Shown piece by piece: positions 1 to 5,943 of a stretch of DNA of 7,636 nucleotides. Numbering within the stretch: position 1 is the stretch's first letter; every line of letters begins with the position of its first letter. This DNA comes from Deltaproteobacteria bacterium (GTDB lineage: Bacteria > Desulfobacterota > Desulfobacteria > Desulfobacterales > JAUVGT01), in NCBI GenBank assembly GCA_030593645.1, contig JAUVGT010000239.1:1-7636 (forward strand), written 5' to 3'. Under the pieces are notes generated by a model, which worked only from the letters and a program-made list of their open reading frames with translations, ran no database searches and had not been told where the DNA came from. The position numbers were made by a program, and so were the translations under genes.

Positions 1-110
1 AGTACTTATATCCGGTTAGAGGCGATTAGGGGAACGCGGAGTCCTGTCATTCCGACCGTCCGGGGGCTGTTATGCCGCTGCAATATAACATGCCATATCG
101 GCATCTAAAG
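1..110. other. Non-coding stretch, nothing identified
   Basis: No ORF, tRNA-like fold or recognisable RNA. Only two short imperfect dyads are seen, GTTAT/ATAAC at about 69-89 and TGCC/GGCA at about 90-103, both within chance expectation. It may be the flank of a gene or repeat that lies outside the window. Confidence 0.4.
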
Positions 111-276
111 TTGACGGTTTCGTAAAAAGTCCAACTTCTGCGTTGCGCTGCATTTCGCAATTATTCAACTCCCCTGTTAAATAAAAAGACAGATTTAACA
201 GGGCGGGTCCGATAAGTACGCTTCATGATAACGAAATTTGCACGCCTTGAATTTGAACTTTTTACGAAACCGTCAA
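111..276. mobile_element. 166-bp MITE-like inverted-repeat element
   Basis: The ends are a perfect 20-bp inverted repeat (111-130 against 257-276; key sequence GACGGTTTCGTAAAAAGT and its complement). Weaker complementarity continues inward to roughly 160 and 227 (shared TCAA, TTC, GC and ATTTCG blocks). The centre carries a separate perfect 11-bp hairpin (172-182 with 193-203, CCCTGTTAAAT against its complement). No transposase is encoded and no convincing target-site duplication flanks it. From memory, closely similar sequences with GACGGTTTCGTAAAAAGTC ends and a TGCGTTGCGCTGCAT interior are dispersed in Desulfobacterales genomes; that match was not checked. RNA from either strand would fold into a long stem-loop. 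No other terminator is evident downstream of the metallo-hydrolase gene, so the element may serve as its 3' end. Confidence 0.6.
172..203. repeat. Central 11-bp perfect hairpin nested in the inverted-repeat element
   Basis: CCCTGTTAAAT (172-182) and ATTTAACAGGG (193-203) pair perfectly across a 10-nt A-rich loop. There is no U-tract after the stem on either strand, so it is not a standard intrinsic terminator. It sits near the midpoint of the 111-276 element and looks like an inserted or lineage-specific centre. Confidence 0.6.
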
Positions 277-324
277 GTGCTAACAATTCAATTGAGAATC
301 GATGCGCAAAAAACCGCGCGTGTC

Positions 325-337
325 TCAGTTTAACTGA
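325..337. repeat. 13-bp palindrome TCAGTT-T-AACTGA
   Basis: Perfect 6-bp arms around a single central T, 7 nt upstream of the ATG of the lipobox ORF. The size and symmetry resemble a small operator, but no regulator or clear promoter is associated and no second copy is visible in the window. Confidence 0.25.
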
Positions 338-344
338 TAGAGAA

Positions 345-467
345 ATGATAAAGAATAATAATAACTATTTCAGGGTACTCATTATTTTTGCGCTTCTGTT
401 TGGTTGGATCACCGGTTGTGCTAATAATTTCATAACGGGGCGAATTTCGTGGTGCATAACCTATTAA
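345..467 (+). CDS. Doubtful 40-aa ORF encoding a lipoprotein signal peptide (mini-lipoprotein or remnant)
   Basis: From the ATG at 345 the 40 residues read as an almost complete lipoprotein signal. There is a polar start with K3 and R10, a hydrophobic core VLIIFALLFGW (11-21), and a lipobox I22-T23-G24-C25. Only 15 residues follow the acylatable Cys (ANNFITGRISWCITY) before the stop. The start has only a weak purine-rich GATAGAGAA upstream. A 13-bp palindrome, TCAGTTTAACTGA (325-337), lies 7 nt before the ATG. The same frame is open further upstream to 225, but that part translates the inverted repeat and is probably not coding. The C-A-N-N-F-I-T-G-R stretch faintly resembles the C-A-x-N-P-V-T-G-R start of M48 peptidase lipoproteins, so this may be a truncated relic. 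The stop lies 28 nt from the end of the convergent metallo-hydrolase gene. Chance occurrence is quite possible. Confidence 0.25.
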   Translation: MIKNNNNYFRVLIIFALLFGWITGCANNFITGRISWCITY

Positions 468-495
468 AACTGAAAGATATTGTGAGAATACCGGG

Positions 496-1311
496 CTATA
501 TTTCCACGATTTGGCTGCATACATCCTGAAGGGCTACATGCAGTTTTATCTTGGTATTCTGGAGGGCTTTGCCAACGGTATTTAGTGCGGAATCGGGGGT
601 ATTATTTGTTTCGCTGAGATGGGCCAGGATTACGTGCTTAAGGTTGTCATGTTTGAGTTCATTCAATAGGTGGTTTGAGTCACTATTTGAAAGATGACCG
701 ATCCTGCTTTGAATACGCTGTTTCAATGGCCAGGGATAAGGGCCATTGATGAGCATTTCGCGATCATGATTTGCTTCAATGATTAAAGCCGTGCAATCTT
801 TCAGGTGTTCCTTGACCATGGCCGTCGCAATACCAAGATCGGTGGCAATTCCCACTTTTAGACCGTTCCGTTCAATGGTAAATCCGGATGTGTCGATTGC
901 GTCGTGTGAAAGAGAAAATGGATGTATCGATAGGTTGTCAATCATAAACGTGTAACCGCATTTGAACAGTTTATGATCATGAAGTTTTCCAATATGAGAC
1001 GCGGCTCCCTTCGTTTTTTTACTGATATAAACAGGAAGGTTGTAACGCCTTGAAAGAACTCCCACACCCTGGCTGTGATCGGAATGCTCGTGGGTTAAAA
1101 GGAGAGCGGAAAGTTTTTCGGGATCTAACCCCCGGGATTTTAATCTGCGTTCGATTTCGATACCGGAAAGACCGGCATCAACCAGAATTGAAGTCGTACC
1201 ATCGGAAATGTATGTTGAATTCCCGCCGCTGCCGCTGGCCAGCACACAGATCTTGAGCCTGGATTCAGTATCGGGTACTGATTCTTCTTTGCGATGTTCT
1301 TCAGGTGGCAT
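496..1311 (-). CDS. MBL-fold metallo-hydrolase, WalJ/YycJ-like
   Basis: A 271-residue metallo-beta-lactamase-fold protein of the YycJ/WalJ type, predicted to be a dinuclear metal-dependent phosphodiesterase or nuclease. Relatives are linked to cell-wall stress or DNA metabolism, but the true substrate is unclear. The core opens with LKICVLASGSGGNSTYI at 19-35. It carries the metal motif H74-E-H76-S-D78-H79 (LLTHEHSDH), then SLSHDAIDTSGF at 133-144, D158 in GIATDLG, IIEANHD at 177-183, GHLSNSDSNH at 205-214, and LAHLSETNNTP at 229-239, which is diagnostic of this subfamily. An extra ~18 charged, proline-containing residues precede the usual start. No alternative start codon lies closer and no Shine-Dalgarno is visible, so the N-terminus is uncertain. 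It follows dut by 250 nt of repeat-like DNA. No WalRK-type regulatory genes are in the window. Confidence 0.88.
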   Translation of the reverse strand: MPPEEHRKEESVPDTESRLKICVLASGSGGNSTYISDGTTSILVDAGLSGIEIERRLKSRGLDPEKLSALLLTHEHSDHSQGVGVLSRRYNLPVYISKKTKGAASHIGKLHDHKLFKCGYTFMIDNLSIHPFSLSHDAIDTSGFTIERNGLKVGIATDLGIATAMVKEHLKDCTALIIEANHDREMLINGPYPWPLKQRIQSRIGHLSNSDSNHLLNELKHDNLKHVILAHLSETNNTPDSALNTVGKALQNTKIKLHVALQDVCSQIVEI

Positions 1312-1402
1312 AAAGATATATTGTTTAAGTGTTTTGAGACAAAAGCTCAGTATTTTTTTCGTATGCTTTAAAAGAGTTTAAAAACGGTAAAAACATGTTC
1401 AA
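1312..1402 (-). promoter_or_regulatory. AT-rich upstream region of the metallo-hydrolase gene with a possible promoter and small palindrome
   Basis: A strongly AT-rich stretch directly upstream of the metallo-hydrolase ATG. It contains the palindrome TTTTG-AGA-CAAAA (1332-1344). On the minus strand, TTGTCT (1337-1342), a 16-nt spacer and TATATC (1315-1320) form a weak promoter-like pair whose start site would fall at or near the ATG. A second weak pair is TTGAAC with TAAACT further upstream. No Shine-Dalgarno precedes the ATG. Together with the 250-nt gap this suggests, without proving, that the gene has its own promoter. Confidence 0.25.
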
Positions 1403-1559
1403 GGCGGCTCTCAGAATCACGTTCAAGGTGGAGCGCAAATTTGAACCGCCCCGTACGATCTGCCAGACCTACGGGGCAGGAAGGAATATATTTATATTTC
1501 GAGGATTGATCCGCCTCAGGCGGATTGCTCCAACGCAGAAATAGTGCCTGAGAGGCGGC
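1403..1559. repeat. Hairpin-rich repeat-like block with imperfect terminal inverted repeats
   Basis: About 157 bp fill most of the dut to metallo-hydrolase gap. The ends are imperfect inverted repeats: 1403-1415 against the reverse complement of 1547-1559, 10 of 13 positions identical with CTCTCAG perfect. Inside are two perfect hairpins: GCCCCGTA (1448-1455) with TACGGGGC (1470-1477), and ATCCGCCT (1509-1516) with AGGCGGAT (1518-1525). A near-palindromic AT stretch lies at about 1482-1500. Near-direct copies GTTCAAGGCGG (1397-1407) and GTTCAAGGTGG (1421-1431) flank the left side. No ORF, tRNA or terminator U-tract was seen. The layout fits a small dispersed palindromic (MITE or REP-like) element, but copy number elsewhere in the genome cannot be seen here. 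Confidence 0.45.
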
Positions 1560-1561
1560 TT

Positions 1562-2020
1562 TTAAATACCCGTATGCCCAAACCCGCCATTACTCCGATC
1601 TGTCTCATCAAGCTGTTCAACAATATTGAGTCTTGCCCGATATATCTTGTTTATGATCATTTGGGCGATCCTGTCTCCACGATTAATCCTGAATTCGCTT
1701 TTTCCCAGGTTGATCACGGCAATTTTCACTTCTCCCCGATAATCTGAATCGATTGTTCCGGGGGAGTTAATCAGACCAATTCCGTGTTTTACAGCAATTC
1801 CGCTTCTCGGACGGATCTGGACTTCAAATCCCTCAGGGATGGCGATCGCAAAACCGGTCGGGATTAACTCAATAGCCTTTGGTTTAAGAACAATCGGTTT
1901 TTCCGGGGCGGCACAAATATCCATTCCCGCTGAATATGGAGTCATGTATTTTGGGAAAGAAATATCTTTATCCTGTTCTGGCCTCAACCGAAGAAATTTT
2001 ATTGTCAGTGTATTATCCAT
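1562..2020 (-). CDS. dut: Deoxyuridine 5'-triphosphate nucleotidohydrolase (dUTPase)
   Basis: Trimeric Mg-dependent enzyme that hydrolyses dUTP to dUMP and pyrophosphate, keeping uracil out of DNA and feeding thymidylate synthesis (family knowledge). All five dUTPase motifs are present in 152 residues: I SAGMDICA (30-37), II RPRSG (70-74), III GLINSPGTIDSDYRGEV (82-98) with catalytic D91 and uracil-stacking Y94, IV GDRIAQM (115-121), and V RSNGGFGHTG (142-151) with the substrate-capping F147. I prefer ATG at 2020. A TTG at 2029 would add three residues, and neither has a recognisable Shine-Dalgarno. It lies 112 nt after the M16 gene, with a stem-loop between, and 250 nt before the metallo-hydrolase, so it may be a separate or attenuated transcription unit. 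Product confidence is high; the start is less certain. Confidence 0.96.
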   Translation of the reverse strand: MDNTLTIKFLRLRPEQDKDISFPKYMTPYSAGMDICAAPEKPIVLKPKAIELIPTGFAIAIPEGFEVQIRPRSGIAVKHGIGLINSPGTIDSDYRGEVKIAVINLGKSEFRINRGDRIAQMIINKIYRARLNIVEQLDETDRSNGGFGHTGI

Positions 2021-2073
2021 TGAATACAAAAGGGCACGGTTATTCTCAATGCTTGGAAATGGTTACAAAATCT

Positions 2074-2100
2074 CTGACCCAACACTTGAGATTGGGTCAG
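2074..2100 (-). terminator. 9-bp perfect stem-loop between the M16 peptidase and dut (weak terminator or attenuator)
   Basis: CTGACCCAA (2074-2082) pairs perfectly with TTGGGTCAG (2092-2100) around a 9-nt loop. On the minus strand the stem is followed by AGATTTTG, a poor U-tract, so it is at best a leaky terminator. It could also be an mRNA-stabilising hairpin at the 3' end of the pnp-M16 message. It starts 33 nt after the M16 stop and ends 54 nt before the dut ATG. Confidence 0.35.
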
Positions 2101-2132
2101 GGGAGAGGTTATGAAAACACGTATAGTTTTTT

Positions 2133-3398
2133 TTAAGGAGTCAAGATGCCGTCTAAATAATTTTTGTCTTTAACTGGCCCAAGAGTAGTCAGGGCGAACT
2201 GATCTTCTTTAAAGAGTGTATTCGCAAGATCGATGATGTCATCTTTTGTGACCGCCTGGATTTTTTTTACAACTTCCTGTATCGGGATTTGCGTGCTGAA
2301 GTTAAGTTCGTTTTGTGCCAACCTTACCATCTGGTTGTCGATACTTTCTGAAGCAAGCATTAGATTACCGATGGTAAAGTCTTTTGCATCTTTGAGTTCA
2401 GAAGAATCAACAGGTAATTTTTTAAGAATCCGCATTTCATTTAATATCAGGTCAATCGACTCTCTGATCTTGTCCGGATGAACAGCCACGTATGCACCGA
2501 ACAAACCTGTGTCAACATATGAAGATATAAATGAATAGACAGAATAAGCAAGTCCCCTTGATTCTCTGATTTTTTGAAAAAGTCTTGAACTCATGTTGCC
2601 GCCGAGGATGGTATTCAGCAGTGAATATGAATAGCGTCGGGTGTCTGTAATCGCTATCCCTTTTGTTGTGATGCAAATATGTGCCTGTTCTATATCCTTG
2701 TAATGCAGGTTAACCAGTGAATGTTCATGGGGTGTGATGCGTTCAGGGAAACCATTGCCGGATTTTATCATCTCGAACAGGGGCGCGATCATATCGAGAA
2801 TGGCTGAATGTGAAATATTACCGGCCGCGGAAATGATAATCCGGTCCGGCTGATAGAATCGATGAAAAAAATTCTTGATAGAGACTGCGTCAAAAAGGTT
2901 CAGGTTTTCACGAGTTCCAAGAATTGTTCTGCCCAGGGGATTATCTCCCCAAAAGGAATTTCCTGATAATACATGAATGTAGTCTTCAGGGCTGTCTTCC
3001 ATCATCCCGATTTCCTGAAAGATGACCGGGCGCTCCTTCTCAATTTCTTCTTCATTGAACACTGAGTTTAAAAAAATATCAGAAAGGATATCCAGCATGG
3101 TTTTAAAGTGGGTATCCATTACCCTGGCATGGTAGCAAGTATTTTCATAGCTTGTAAAAGCGTTTGTCTGCCCGCCGATGGCATCGAACTCTTTGGCAAT
3201 TTGGAAAGCGGTCCGTTTTTCTGTCCCCTTAAAAATCATATGTTCGATCATATGGGAAAGACCATTTTCAGAATCCGATTCATCACGGGCACCGACATTC
3301 ACCCATACACCCATCGATACACTGCGGGCATGAGGCATTTTTTTTGTAAGTATCCGAACGCCGTTTTTCAGGGTTGTTCTTTTATACGTATTATTCAT
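2133..3398 (-). CDS. M16 family (pitrilysin-like) zinc peptidase, processing-peptidase type
   Basis: A 421-residue single-unit M16B-type metallopeptidase, about the size of mitochondrial processing peptidase beta-like bacterial enzymes. The inverted zinc motif HxxEH is intact as H49-M-I-E52-H53 (GLSHMIEHMIFKGT). The distal zinc ligand is E129 in VIFQEIGMMEDSPEDY, 76 residues after H53 as the family expects. The C-terminal half carries LGGNMSSRLFQKIRESRGLAYSV at about 265-287, including the R-Y pair (R281, Y285) that contacts substrate. No signal peptide is seen, so it is probably cytoplasmic. I chose ATG 3398 because it gives the usual short N-terminus (NNTYKRTTLKNGVRI). A TTG at 3410 would add four residues. 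The ATG start overlaps the end of pnp by 8 nt, so translational coupling is likely. The natural substrate is unknown. The pnp-M16-dut order is common in deltaproteobacteria. Confidence 0.93.
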   Translation of the reverse strand: MNNTYKRTTLKNGVRILTKKMPHARSVSMGVWVNVGARDESDSENGLSHMIEHMIFKGTEKRTAFQIAKEFDAIGGQTNAFTSYENTCYHARVMDTHFKTMLDILSDIFLNSVFNEEEIEKERPVIFQEIGMMEDSPEDYIHVLSGNSFWGDNPLGRTILGTRENLNLFDAVSIKNFFHRFYQPDRIIISAAGNISHSAILDMIAPLFEMIKSGNGFPERITPHEHSLVNLHYKDIEQAHICITTKGIAITDTRRYSYSLLNTILGGNMSSRLFQKIRESRGLAYSVYSFISSYVDTGLFGAYVAVHPDKIRESIDLILNEMRILKKLPVDSSELKDAKDFTIGNLMLASESIDNQMVRLAQNELNFSTQIPIQEVVKKIQAVTKDDIIDLANTLFKEDQFALTTLGPVKDKNYLDGILTP

Positions 3399-5478
3399 TT
3401 TCTTCTGCAATGACAGCCTTACGGCTCAAACGAATCTTACCATCCCGGTTGATTTCAAGAACCTTGACCTTGATTTTCTCTCCCTCTTTTACAATATCAG
3501 ATACTTTAGTCACACGTTCTTTGGCCAATTGTGATATGTGCACCAGACCATCTGTTCCGGGTAATATCTGGACAAATGCTCCAAAATCCATGATTTTTAC
3601 CACGGTCCCTTCATAAACGCGTCCCACTTCGGGTTCAAGTACCAGGTCCTTGATCATCAATTCGGCTGCATCAGCATCTTCTTTTGAAATTGCAGCGATT
3701 TTAATGAGCCCGGTATCATCAATTTCAACCTTGGTATTTGATTCACTCTGTATTGAGCGAATCATCTTTCCACCCGGTCCGATCACTTCACGAATTTTAT
3801 CCGGATTGATCTGTATGGTCAGTATTTTGGGTGCATAGGGGGAAATCTCTTTTCGGGATTCATTCAATGTCTCAAGCATTTTGTCAAGAATAAAGAGCCG
3901 TCCGACCCTGGCCTGTTCCAGCGCTTTTTCCATGATGTCACGTGGAAGTTCAAGAATTTTTATATCCATCTGCAGCGCGGTGATCCCATCTTTTGTACCG
4001 GCAACTTTGAAGTCCATGTCTCCTGTATGGTCTTCATCACCCAATATATCCGAGAGGATCGCGGTTTTATCATTTTCTTTTATCAATCCCATTGCAATAC
4101 CGGCTACAGGAGCAGTAATGGGCACACCGCCGTCCATCAGGGCAAGAGTGCCTGCGCATACGGTTCCCATTGATGATGAACCGTTTGATTCCAGAACTTC
4201 TGAAACAATCCGGATGGTATAGTCGAAGTCTTCCTTTGCGGGTAACACTTTTTCGATGGCTCTTGTGGAAAGACCGCCATGTCCGATGTCTCTTCGACTG
4301 GGTCCTCCCATTCGTTTAACTTCACCGACTGAAAACGGCGGGAAATTATAATGAAGCATAAATGGCCTGAACTCTTCACCGATCAGTGTTTCCACCCGCT
4401 GTTCATCCTGGCCGGAACCGAGAGTCAGTACACCCAGCACTTGTGTTTCACCGCGTGTAAACAGGGCACTGCCATGCGGCCTGGGAAGAATACCTGTTTC
4501 GCATGAAATCGGTCTGATTTCATCAAATTTCCGGTTATCAATACGACGCCCTTCATTGAGGGTGAGGTTTCTCATGATTGTTTTTTTAAGATCCTGGAGG
4601 GCATCACTGACATCATTTTTTTGCTCGCTGTAATCTTCTCCCAGTTTTTCAATGATTTCAGCTTTTACTTTACGGAGAGCCGCATATCGTTCCATTTTGT
4701 CCGGTATTTTTAGTGCTTCACTAACCGGCGACATGGCCAGGGACTCTACTTTATTAACAAGTTCCGGATCTTTTTCAGGCGAAATGAACAATCGTTTTTC
4801 TTTTCCGACTTTCCGTTTCAGCTCTTCCTGGAGTTCGATGAGCGGCTGCATTTCCTTGTGACCGAAATAAATTGCTTCAAGCATATCCGGTTCATTGACA
4901 ATATTTCCGCCGCCCTCCACCATTACGATTCCTGTTTTTGAGCCTACTACGATAATATTGATATCGGCCTCCGCCCATTTTTCTATCGGAGGGTTAATGA
5001 TCAACTGCCCGTCGATACGGCAGACCCTAACGCATGCAATCGGTCCGGCAAAAGGGATATCTGATATTTCAAGAGCCGCCGAAGCACCGATCATGGCAAG
5101 CGTATCCGGATCATTTTTCTGATCCATTGACAGGACCGTGGCGATTACCTGTGTTTCATAGTTATAGCCTTTTGGAAAAAGCGGCCGGATCGGGCGGTCA
5201 ATCAATCGGGCGGTCAAGGTTTCTTTTTCACTCGGTCTGCCGATTTCACGTCTGAAATAATTGCCCGGAATTCGGCCCGCGGCATATATCTTTTCCTGAT
5301 ATTCAACCGTCAACGGAAGAAAACTAATTTCTCTTTCCGTGTTGGCGGATACCGCGCTAACCAGTACAATTGTATCACCATATGTTACAACTATCGCACC
5401 GGACGCTTGTTTAGCCATCTTACCGGTTTGGATTGTCAGGGTTTGGCCACCAAGTTGGGTGTTTAATTCAATTTTCAT
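3391..5478 (-). CDS. pnp: Polyribonucleotide nucleotidyltransferase (PNPase)
   Basis: Phosphorolytic 3'-5' exoribonuclease that degrades mRNA to nucleoside diphosphates and can also polymerise them; it acts as a homotrimer, often within a degradosome (family knowledge). The 695 residues have the full domain order. The first RNase PH domain contains NYFRREIGRPSEKE at 73-86. A helical linker spans about 235-305. The second, catalytic RNase PH domain has SNGSSSMG at 431-438 (phosphate binding) and ILGDEDHTGDMDFK at 478-491, where D483, D489 and K491 align with the E. coli metal/catalytic residues D486, D492 and K494. A KH domain with GPGGK at 567-571 and an S1 domain at about 619-687 (DFGAFVQI, DGLVHISQL) follow. 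The ATG has a good AGGAG at 6 nt. The stop overlaps the start of the downstream M16 peptidase gene, implying coupled translation. Confidence 0.98.
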   Translation of the reverse strand: MKIELNTQLGGQTLTIQTGKMAKQASGAIVVTYGDTIVLVSAVSANTEREISFLPLTVEYQEKIYAAGRIPGNYFRREIGRPSEKETLTARLIDRPIRPLFPKGYNYETQVIATVLSMDQKNDPDTLAMIGASAALEISDIPFAGPIACVRVCRIDGQLIINPPIEKWAEADINIIVVGSKTGIVMVEGGGNIVNEPDMLEAIYFGHKEMQPLIELQEELKRKVGKEKRLFISPEKDPELVNKVESLAMSPVSEALKIPDKMERYAALRKVKAEIIEKLGEDYSEQKNDVSDALQDLKKTIMRNLTLNEGRRIDNRKFDEIRPISCETGILPRPHGSALFTRGETQVLGVLTLGSGQDEQRVETLIGEEFRPFMLHYNFPPFSVGEVKRMGGPSRRDIGHGGLSTRAIEKVLPAKEDFDYTIRIVSEVLESNGSSSMGTVCAGTLALMDGGVPITAPVAGIAMGLIKENDKTAILSDILGDEDHTGDMDFKVAGTKDGITALQMDIKILELPRDIMEKALEQARVGRLFILDKMLETLNESRKEISPYAPKILTIQINPDKIREVIGPGGKMIRSIQSESNTKVEIDDTGLIKIAAISKEDADAAELMIKDLVLEPEVGRVYEGTVVKIMDFGAFVQILPGTDGLVHISQLAKERVTKVSDIVKEGEKIKVKVLEINRDGKIRLSRKAVIAEENE

Positions 5479-5638
5479 AGTTTTCTCCTAAAAAATAAGC
5501 GCCTTAAATCAAACAACTGTCGAATAAGCCGCTCAATTCTGCAGACAAATAATAATGCATCCCTTGCTGGTAAGGATCTGCCCTGTGGACCGGCAGTTCA
5601 ACATCAGGAAACCTTATTAATCTGCTGATGAGATTTTG
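5479..5638 (-). promoter_or_regulatory. rpsO-pnp intergenic leader with several short stem-loops
   Basis: A 160-nt gap in an otherwise tight gene run. Three small stems are visible: CATCAG/CTGATG (5602-5607 with 5625-5630), CTGCC/GGCAG (5578-5582 with 5592-5596), and ATCCCTT pairing with AAGGAT through one G-U (about 5559-5565 with 5572-5577). None is followed by a U-tract, so transcription probably reads through from rpsO. A weak promoter candidate on the minus strand is TTGAGC (5531-5536), a 17-nt spacer, then TTTGAT (5508-5513), four of six matches in each box. The pnp Shine-Dalgarno AGGAG is at 5485-5489, 6 nt before the ATG. In enterobacteria the equivalent leader carries an RNase III-cut hairpin through which PNPase represses itself. 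A similar role here is inference only. Confidence 0.4.
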
Positions 5639-5908
5639 TTACCGCTTTAGTCCGAGGACATTTATGATTGTCCTGTAGCGGTTCACATCTTTTGTTTTTA
5701 CATAATTTAAAAGCCTGCGGCGTCTGCCGACAAGCATAAGCAATCCCCGTCTGGAGTGATGATCTTTTTTATGAGTTTTCAAATGCTCCGTGAGATAGGA
5801 AATACGATGCGTGATTAAGCCAACCTGAACTTCCGGTGAGCCTGTGTCTGTTTCATGGAGCTGGAACTGATCAATCAGCTTTTTTTTGTCTTCTGCTGTG
5901 AAAACCAC
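5639..5908 (-). CDS. rpsO: 30S ribosomal protein S15
   Basis: Primary 16S rRNA-binding protein of the 30S platform. It binds the three-way junction of helices 20-22 and forms an intersubunit bridge (family knowledge). The 89 residues equal the usual length. Diagnostic stretches are HETDTGSPEVQV at 18-29, the HKKDHHSRRGL rRNA-binding loop at 46-56, and GRRRRLLNYVK at 61-71. The start is GTG at 5906-5908, supported by an AGGAGG Shine-Dalgarno at 5919-5924 with 10 nt spacing. No ATG fits the conserved N-terminus. It sits between truB and pnp, the most widely conserved arrangement for S15. In E. coli S15 represses its own mRNA through a leader pseudoknot; the 35-nt truB-rpsO spacer here shows no obvious equivalent. 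Confidence 0.98.
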   Translation of the reverse strand: MVFTAEDKKKLIDQFQLHETDTGSPEVQVGLITHRISYLTEHLKTHKKDHHSRRGLLMLVGRRRRLLNYVKTKDVNRYRTIINVLGLKR

Positions 5909-5918
5909 TTTCTTTTGC

Positions 5919-5924
5919 CTCCTC
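5919..5924 (-). promoter_or_regulatory. Strong Shine-Dalgarno AGGAGG for rpsO
   Basis: The minus strand reads AGGAGG 10 nt upstream of the GTG initiator at 5908, inside the 35-nt truB-rpsO spacer. It is a full anti-16S match and fixes the non-ATG start of rpsO. Confidence 0.85.
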
Positions 5925-5943
5925 TTGATTTAATAAAACTTGA

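Noticed and set aside
1..110. Possible structured RNA (tmRNA, SRP RNA or tRNA) at the left edge
   Set aside because: I looked for conserved SRP, tmRNA and T-loop sequences and found none; the dyads present are too short.
172..203. Intrinsic terminator for the metallo-hydrolase gene
   Set aside because: The stem is good, but no U-tract follows on the minus strand and it lies about 290 nt past the stop. It is better explained as part of the inverted-repeat element.
225..344. In-frame upstream extension of the lipobox ORF (40 extra residues)
   Set aside because: It begins inside the right arm of the inverted-repeat element and mostly translates repeat sequence. The extension would bury the signal peptide in mid-protein.
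330..524. 64-aa minus-strand ORF overlapping the end of the metallo-hydrolase gene
   Set aside because: It overlaps the real gene's end in another frame, shows no family features, and is composition-driven.
1397..1431. CRISPR-like direct repeats (GTTCAAGG(C/T)GG twice)
   Set aside because: Only two short, imperfect copies 24 nt apart; no regular array.
3108..3413. 101-aa plus-strand ORF antisense to the M16 peptidase
   Set aside because: Shadow of a confident gene; no ribosome-binding site or domain features.
3881..4222. 113-aa plus-strand ORF antisense to pnp
   Set aside because: Serine- and isoleucine-rich shadow typical of the reverse strand of a real gene. pnp is intact through this region with all catalytic motifs.
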